Assembly (NCBI GenBank): GCA_943787485.1
Contig: CALSMP010000012.1
Span: forward strand, 1 to 64,000
Direction of reading: 5' to 3'
Source of the DNA: an uncultured Luminiphilus sp.
GTDB taxonomy: Bacteria; Pseudomonadota; Gammaproteobacteria; Pseudomonadales; Halieaceae
Length of the DNA stretch: 64,000 nt
In this document: positions 60,689 through 64,000 of the stretch, in pieces
How positions within the stretch are numbered: position 1 is the stretch's first letter
Layout: every line of letters starts with the position of its first letter
The notes under the pieces: model-generated
Told to the model about the DNA's origin: nothing
The model's input: only the letters and a program-made list of their open reading frames with translations
The model's database searches: none
Translations under genes and position numbers: made by a program

Positions 60689-61582
60689 ATGATTGAGCAT
60701 ACCCCTTTACAGGTCGCCTTCATCGGTCTCGGCACCATGGGCTTTCCCATGGCCGGCCATTTGAGTGAACGGGGTCATCGGGTAGTCGTGTACAACCGAA
60801 ATCCGGAAAAAGCTGTTGACTGGCGGAATCTGCACAATGGCGACGTCGCCGCTACCCCCGCAGAGGCCGCCGCCAACGCGGACATTGTGATGATGTGCGT
60901 TGGTAATGACAACGACGTCAAGGAAGTTGCTCTAGGACCCCAGGGTGCACTGCAAGGCATGAGCACCGACACCATTCTCATTGACCACACGACCACCTCG
61001 GAGAAAGTCGCCATTGAGCTTGCGGGCGCCTGCGCCGAAGGCGGCATTGCCTTCCTTGACGCGCCGGTATCGGGAGGTCAGGCGGGCGCCGAAAATGGTC
61101 AATTGACCATCATGGTCGGCGGCGAGGAGGACTCACTGCAACTCGCCATGCCGGCATTGAATTGCTATGCCAAGCGGGTTGAGCGAATCGGCTCTACTGG
61201 CAGCGGGCAGCTGGCAAAAATGATGAATCAAATTTGCATTGCCGGGGTTGTACAGGGCCTATCGGAGGCTTTGTATTTCGGCGAACAAGCGGGCCTCGAT
61301 TGCGAAGCGGTAATACGCGCAATCTCCCAAGGCGCGGCGCAGAGTTGGCAGATGGAAAATCGCTACCAAACAATGCTGGCGGGGGATTTTAATTTTGGTT
61401 TTGCCGTGGACTGGATGCGCAAGGATCTGGGCATTACCTTAAGCGCGGCAGACGCGATTGACGTGTCTTTACCACTCACTACACTGGTGGACAGTTTTTA
61501 CGGCGATGTCCAGGCGGTGGGCGGCGGCCGCTGGGATACCTCGAGCCTTATCGAGCGACTGCGACGACTCGATAAGCGTTGA
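60689..61582 (+). CDS. 3-hydroxyisobutyrate dehydrogenase family reductase
   Basis: NAD(P)-dependent beta-hydroxyacid dehydrogenase of 297 residues. Nucleotide-binding FIGLGTMGFPMAGHLSERG at about residues 10-28, substrate motif FLDAPVSGGQAGAENGQLTIMVGG and catalytic-lysine segment GSGQLAKMMNQI. Related enzymes reduce tartronate semialdehyde, succinic semialdehyde or glyoxylate. ATG at 60689 begins the conserved domain. The substrate is unknown. Confidence 0.9.
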   Translation: MIEHTPLQVAFIGLGTMGFPMAGHLSERGHRVVVYNRNPEKAVDWRNLHNGDVAATPAEAAANADIVMMCVGNDNDVKEVALGPQGALQGMSTDTILIDHTTTSEKVAIELAGACAEGGIAFLDAPVSGGQAGAENGQLTIMVGGEEDSLQLAMPALNCYAKRVERIGSTGSGQLAKMMNQICIAGVVQGLSEALYFGEQAGLDCEAVIRAISQGAAQSWQMENRYQTMLAGDFNFGFAVDWMRKDLGITLSAADAIDVSLPLTTLVDSFYGDVQAVGGGRWDTSSLIERLRRLDKR

Positions 61583-61638
61583 TCCCGGTGCAAGCCAAGC
61601 GCGGTTAACTGACACAAACTTCCAACCATTGAGAGCAT

Positions 61639-62046
61639 TTGATGACTGATCAAAAAATCACCACCCATCATGGCGGCTGCCACTGCGGCGCAGTGACGTG
61701 GTCAATTGAAGCCCCGTCAGCCATTCACACCCACACCTGTAACTGCTCCATTTGTGACATCCAGCATTATCAACACCTCATTGTGCCCAAATCGCGCTTC
61801 ACCTTACTGACCGGCGAGGAGGATTTGAGTCTTTACACCTATGGCTCTGGCTTGGCACAACACTACTTTTGCAAGCACTGCGGCGTGAAGTCTTTCTACG
61901 TGCCGCGATCTAACCCAGACGGCGTCAGCGTGCACGCCCGCTGCATTGATCCCGCGACTCTGAGTGCCATTGACGACGAGCCTTTTGATGGTCGGAACTG
62001 GGAAAAAAACGCCGCCTCCCTCGCCCATCTGTCCCGCGATGACTGA
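61639..62046 (+). CDS. GFA/CENP-V family zinc protein
   Basis: A 135-residue protein with the glutathione-dependent formaldehyde-activating (GFA) fold. Zinc-binding cysteines appear in GGCHCGAV, CNCSIC and CKHCGVKSF. Few of these proteins really act on formaldehyde; most are uncharacterised. It overlaps the YcgN gene by 8 bases, so the two are coupled. Confidence 0.92.
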   Translation: MMTDQKITTHHGGCHCGAVTWSIEAPSAIHTHTCNCSICDIQHYQHLIVPKSRFTLLTGEEDLSLYTYGSGLAQHYFCKHCGVKSFYVPRSNPDGVSVHARCIDPATLSAIDDEPFDGRNWEKNAASLAHLSRDD

Positions 62047-62485
62047 CCTGTTTTTTTGGCGGTCAACTCCGCTTGCCGCCATGACCGACTCCCAGTGGGA
62101 GTCTCTCTGCGATGGCTGCGGCAAGTGCTGCCTTAATAAACTCGAAGACGAAGACACGGGTGATATTCACTACACGCGTGTTGCCTGTCAGCTCCTCGAT
62201 CTCAAGACCTGTCGCTGCACCGATTACGCCAACCGGAAGACACGCGTTCCCGACTGCCTTGACCTTCGGGAACTCGCGGCTGACGACTTTAACTGGCTCC
62301 CAACAACCTGCGCCTATCGCCTGCTTACCGAGCAAAAAGACTTACCAGATTGGCACCACCTGAAAACCGGCAGGCCGGGTTTGGTACACAAAGCAAACTG
62401 TTCGGTCCGGGGTCGAGCCATCCACGAGAGCGCCATCGATCCCGATGAATTGGAGGAACACATCATTCAATGGGCGAACCCATGA
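62039..62485 (+). CDS. YcgN/UPF0260 family cysteine-rich protein
   Basis: A 148-residue YcgN-type protein. The family motif CDGCGKCCLNKLEDEDTG is near residue 25, followed by ACQLLDLKTCRCTDYANRK and further cysteines (PDC, TTCAYRLL), suggesting an iron or zinc cluster. The function is unknown. ATG at 62039 is chosen; a longer reading from 61964 lies inside the GFA gene. Confidence 0.9.
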   Translation: MTDLFFWRSTPLAAMTDSQWESLCDGCGKCCLNKLEDEDTGDIHYTRVACQLLDLKTCRCTDYANRKTRVPDCLDLRELAADDFNWLPTTCAYRLLTEQKDLPDWHHLKTGRPGLVHKANCSVRGRAIHESAIDPDELEEHIIQWANP

Positions 62486-62519
62486 TTTCTGGTGTCACCA
62501 CCTTGAAGCGCGCGCACAC

Positions 62520-63485
62520 GTGATCTGCGGGCAAGATCTCGAGGTGTTAACGCAGGTGCTGTCCTGGTTACAGGATAGTGAAAACACCTGGCTATGCACC
62601 ATTGTAGGCGCAACCGGCTCCTCTCCCCGACCCGTGGGATCCATGTTGGGGCTTACGCGCAGCCATCAGGTTGGATCCCTGTCTGGAGGCTGTGTTGAGG
62701 ACGACCTGATCGACAAATTGCGCCGCGGTGAGCTGAACAAGACTACCCTCCAACGCCTACACTACGGCGTGTCAGCAGAGGAAAACGAACGTCTGGGATT
62801 GCCCTGCGGAGGGCATCTGGAGGTGTTGGTGGAAGCCTTGAGTCCGAAAAGCACGGGCTGGCTGGACGAGGCGGTTGACGCGCTGTCATCACGGAAATCC
62901 ATCTTAAGACACCTGGATTTGCTATCCGCCGCATGTCGTATTTCCGCAGGTCGGCAAGCGCAGTCGGTGGCCATCGACGCGACCACGATGGTGCAGTCTC
63001 TCGGCCCGCAAATGCGTATGCTCCTCGTCGGTGCCGGTCAGCTGGCACAGGTCCTCAGCCAACTCGCCGTCGCCATGGACTTCGAGGTTATTGTCACCGA
63101 CACCCGTCGCGAGGTTCTGGACCAATGGGCCGGACCGCCAGTTCCTCTCATCGAAGGATTGCCCGATGACGTTATTGCAACCCACATTACCGATGATCAG
63201 TCGCTAGTGATCACCCTGACCCACGATCCCCGGATTGACGACATGGCGCTGCTCGAAGCCCTGGACTCAAGGGCCTGGTACGTCGGGGCCCTCGGCTCGT
63301 TGCGCACCACATCGGCACGGCGCGAACGATTGAGCCAGCTCGGTCTGAAGACAGAACAGCTTGAGCGTCTGAGAGCGCCGGTAGGTCTCGATATTGGTAG
63401 CAAAACCCCGTGGGAAATTGCCGTCGCGATCATGGCCGAAATCACCCGAGAGCAAAAAGCCCGCAACAACGTGTTCACCGAGTAA
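62520..63485 (+). CDS. XdhC/CoxI family protein
   Basis: A 321-residue XdhC-type protein, which in other bacteria helps insert molybdenum cofactor into xanthine-dehydrogenase-like enzymes. The N-terminal domain shows IVGATGSSPRPVGSMLGLT and GSLSGGCVEDDLIDKL, and the C-terminal Rossmann domain has LLVGAGQLAQVLSQLAVAMDF. GTG at 62520 fits the family start; ATG at 62445 would overlap YcgN by 41 bases. No molybdoenzyme gene is in the window. Confidence 0.88.
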   Translation: MICGQDLEVLTQVLSWLQDSENTWLCTIVGATGSSPRPVGSMLGLTRSHQVGSLSGGCVEDDLIDKLRRGELNKTTLQRLHYGVSAEENERLGLPCGGHLEVLVEALSPKSTGWLDEAVDALSSRKSILRHLDLLSAACRISAGRQAQSVAIDATTMVQSLGPQMRMLLVGAGQLAQVLSQLAVAMDFEVIVTDTRREVLDQWAGPPVPLIEGLPDDVIATHITDDQSLVITLTHDPRIDDMALLEALDSRAWYVGALGSLRTTSARRERLSQLGLKTEQLERLRAPVGLDIGSKTPWEIAVAIMAEITREQKARNNVFTE

Positions 63486-63504
63486 ACGATCGGACACAAA
63501 CTGC

Positions 63505-63975
63505 CTATTCGTAGAGATAATCCTTCGACTTGTACTCATCATGACAGGCTTTGCAGGTACCGCCCGTCTGGCCAAGCTGTGCCGCAATCGCGCCGCGATC
63601 CCCAGATTGAGCAACTTCCGCCAACGCTGCCGCCTCTCGGCGGAAATTAGCGAGCTTCATTGAGAAGTCATCCATATCAAGCCAAATATCGGGCTTAGCG
63701 CGGGTTTTGCCCTGCTCCGAGCCCGGTGCAAAGCCGCGCTCCACCTGGAAGGTGGATACCGCAGCCAGATCGCTAGCCCAGCGTTGAAAGGTGGCGTCAT
63801 CCCAATCAATCTTGCCTTTCACCATATCCGCCATAGGACCGAAGGTCATACCTACCAGCGCAAAATAAGATTGACGTAACGATTGAATTGGCTCACTGCG
63901 CTCAATGTGCGCCAGCGACGGCACTGCCAGCAGTGTCGCCAGTGCAGCTGCTGCCACTCGGGACTGAATTCTCAT
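63505..63975 (-). CDS. Cytochrome c' (class II c-type cytochrome)
   Basis: Periplasmic haem protein of 156 residues, a four-helix bundle with a C-terminal haem site CKACHDEYKSKDY (CXXCH) near residues 142-146. Signal peptide at residues 1-22 (ending SLAH). Cytochromes c' bind NO and CO, often for protection or signalling. GAGGAG stands before the ATG. The next upstream region lies outside the window. Confidence 0.93.
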   Translation of the reverse strand: MRIQSRVAAAALATLLAVPSLAHIERSEPIQSLRQSYFALVGMTFGPMADMVKGKIDWDDATFQRWASDLAAVSTFQVERGFAPGSEQGKTRAKPDIWLDMDDFSMKLANFRREAAALAEVAQSGDRGAIAAQLGQTGGTCKACHDEYKSKDYLYE

Positions 63976-64000
63976 CTTAAACTCCTCAGTGTTTTTTTAC

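Overview
The window looks like a stretch of chromosome from a marine gammaproteobacterium, most likely of the Halieaceae (OM60/NOR5) or a close relative. This is inferred from the conserved block recX-recA / mutS-fdxA / nlpD-pcm-ispF-ispD-ftsB-eno-kdsA-pyrG-tilS-accA, which follows the Pseudomonas-type order, and from marine-type accessory genes (a TonB-dependent receptor cluster, sarcosine oxidase, a POT peptide transporter, an orphan gspAB pair). I see no rRNA, tRNA, CRISPR array, prophage or insertion sequence. Nearly all of the window is coding, and no gene-free gap exceeds about 260 bases.

Layout. 1-3400: siroheme sulfite/nitrite reductase (broken by a one-base frameshift), its DUF934 partner and a KefB-like antiporter. 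3390-7400: amtB, divergent from an exported alkaline phosphatase, then an aldo/keto reductase. 7400-9900: gspB and gspA. 10000-12200: a two-gene operon of a nitronate monooxygenase and a class I-like HMG-CoA reductase. 12290-16170: TlpA-like thioredoxin, DUF4266 lipoprotein, DUF3570 barrel protein and ApbE flavin transferase, then a DCC thioredoxin-like protein and a flavin reductase, a likely envelope redox cluster. 16300-18190: exported M3 oligopeptidase. 18200-26640: a catabolic divergon with an IclR regulator, hydrolase and citryl-CoA lyase on one side and a TonB receptor, VOC enzyme, WrbA-like flavoprotein, CoA ligase and MetE-like zinc enzyme on the other. Two IclR-type palindromes lie in its central promoter region. 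26650-33280: soxB-soxD-soxA-soxG-sdaA, converting sarcosine to glycine and C1-folate and serine to pyruvate. 33465-34330: a DUF3014 membrane protein.

34390-50500 is housekeeping: recX/recA behind a LexA box, mutS, fdxA, nlpD, a decayed DUF368 gene, pcm, ispF, ispD, ftsB, eno, kdsA, pyrG, tilS, accA and a divergent dusC. Most genes from eno to pcm overlap or abut, forming one translationally coupled operon. rpoS, surE and truD are absent from the places where they usually sit. 50560-64000 holds a POT peptide transporter, an RND efflux pair, a SYLF lipid-binding protein, folE, an SDR, gamma-glutamyltransferase, a 3-hydroxyisobutyrate-dehydrogenase-like enzyme, a GFA/YcgN/XdhC trio and a cytochrome c'.

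The points most worth follow-up are the catabolic divergon with its paired operators, the HMG-CoA reductase in a genome that also carries the MEP-pathway genes ispD and ispF, the missing rpoS at a usually fixed locus, three separate frameshifts in the DUF368 gene, and a tilS gene with no standard start codon upstream of its ATP-binding loop.
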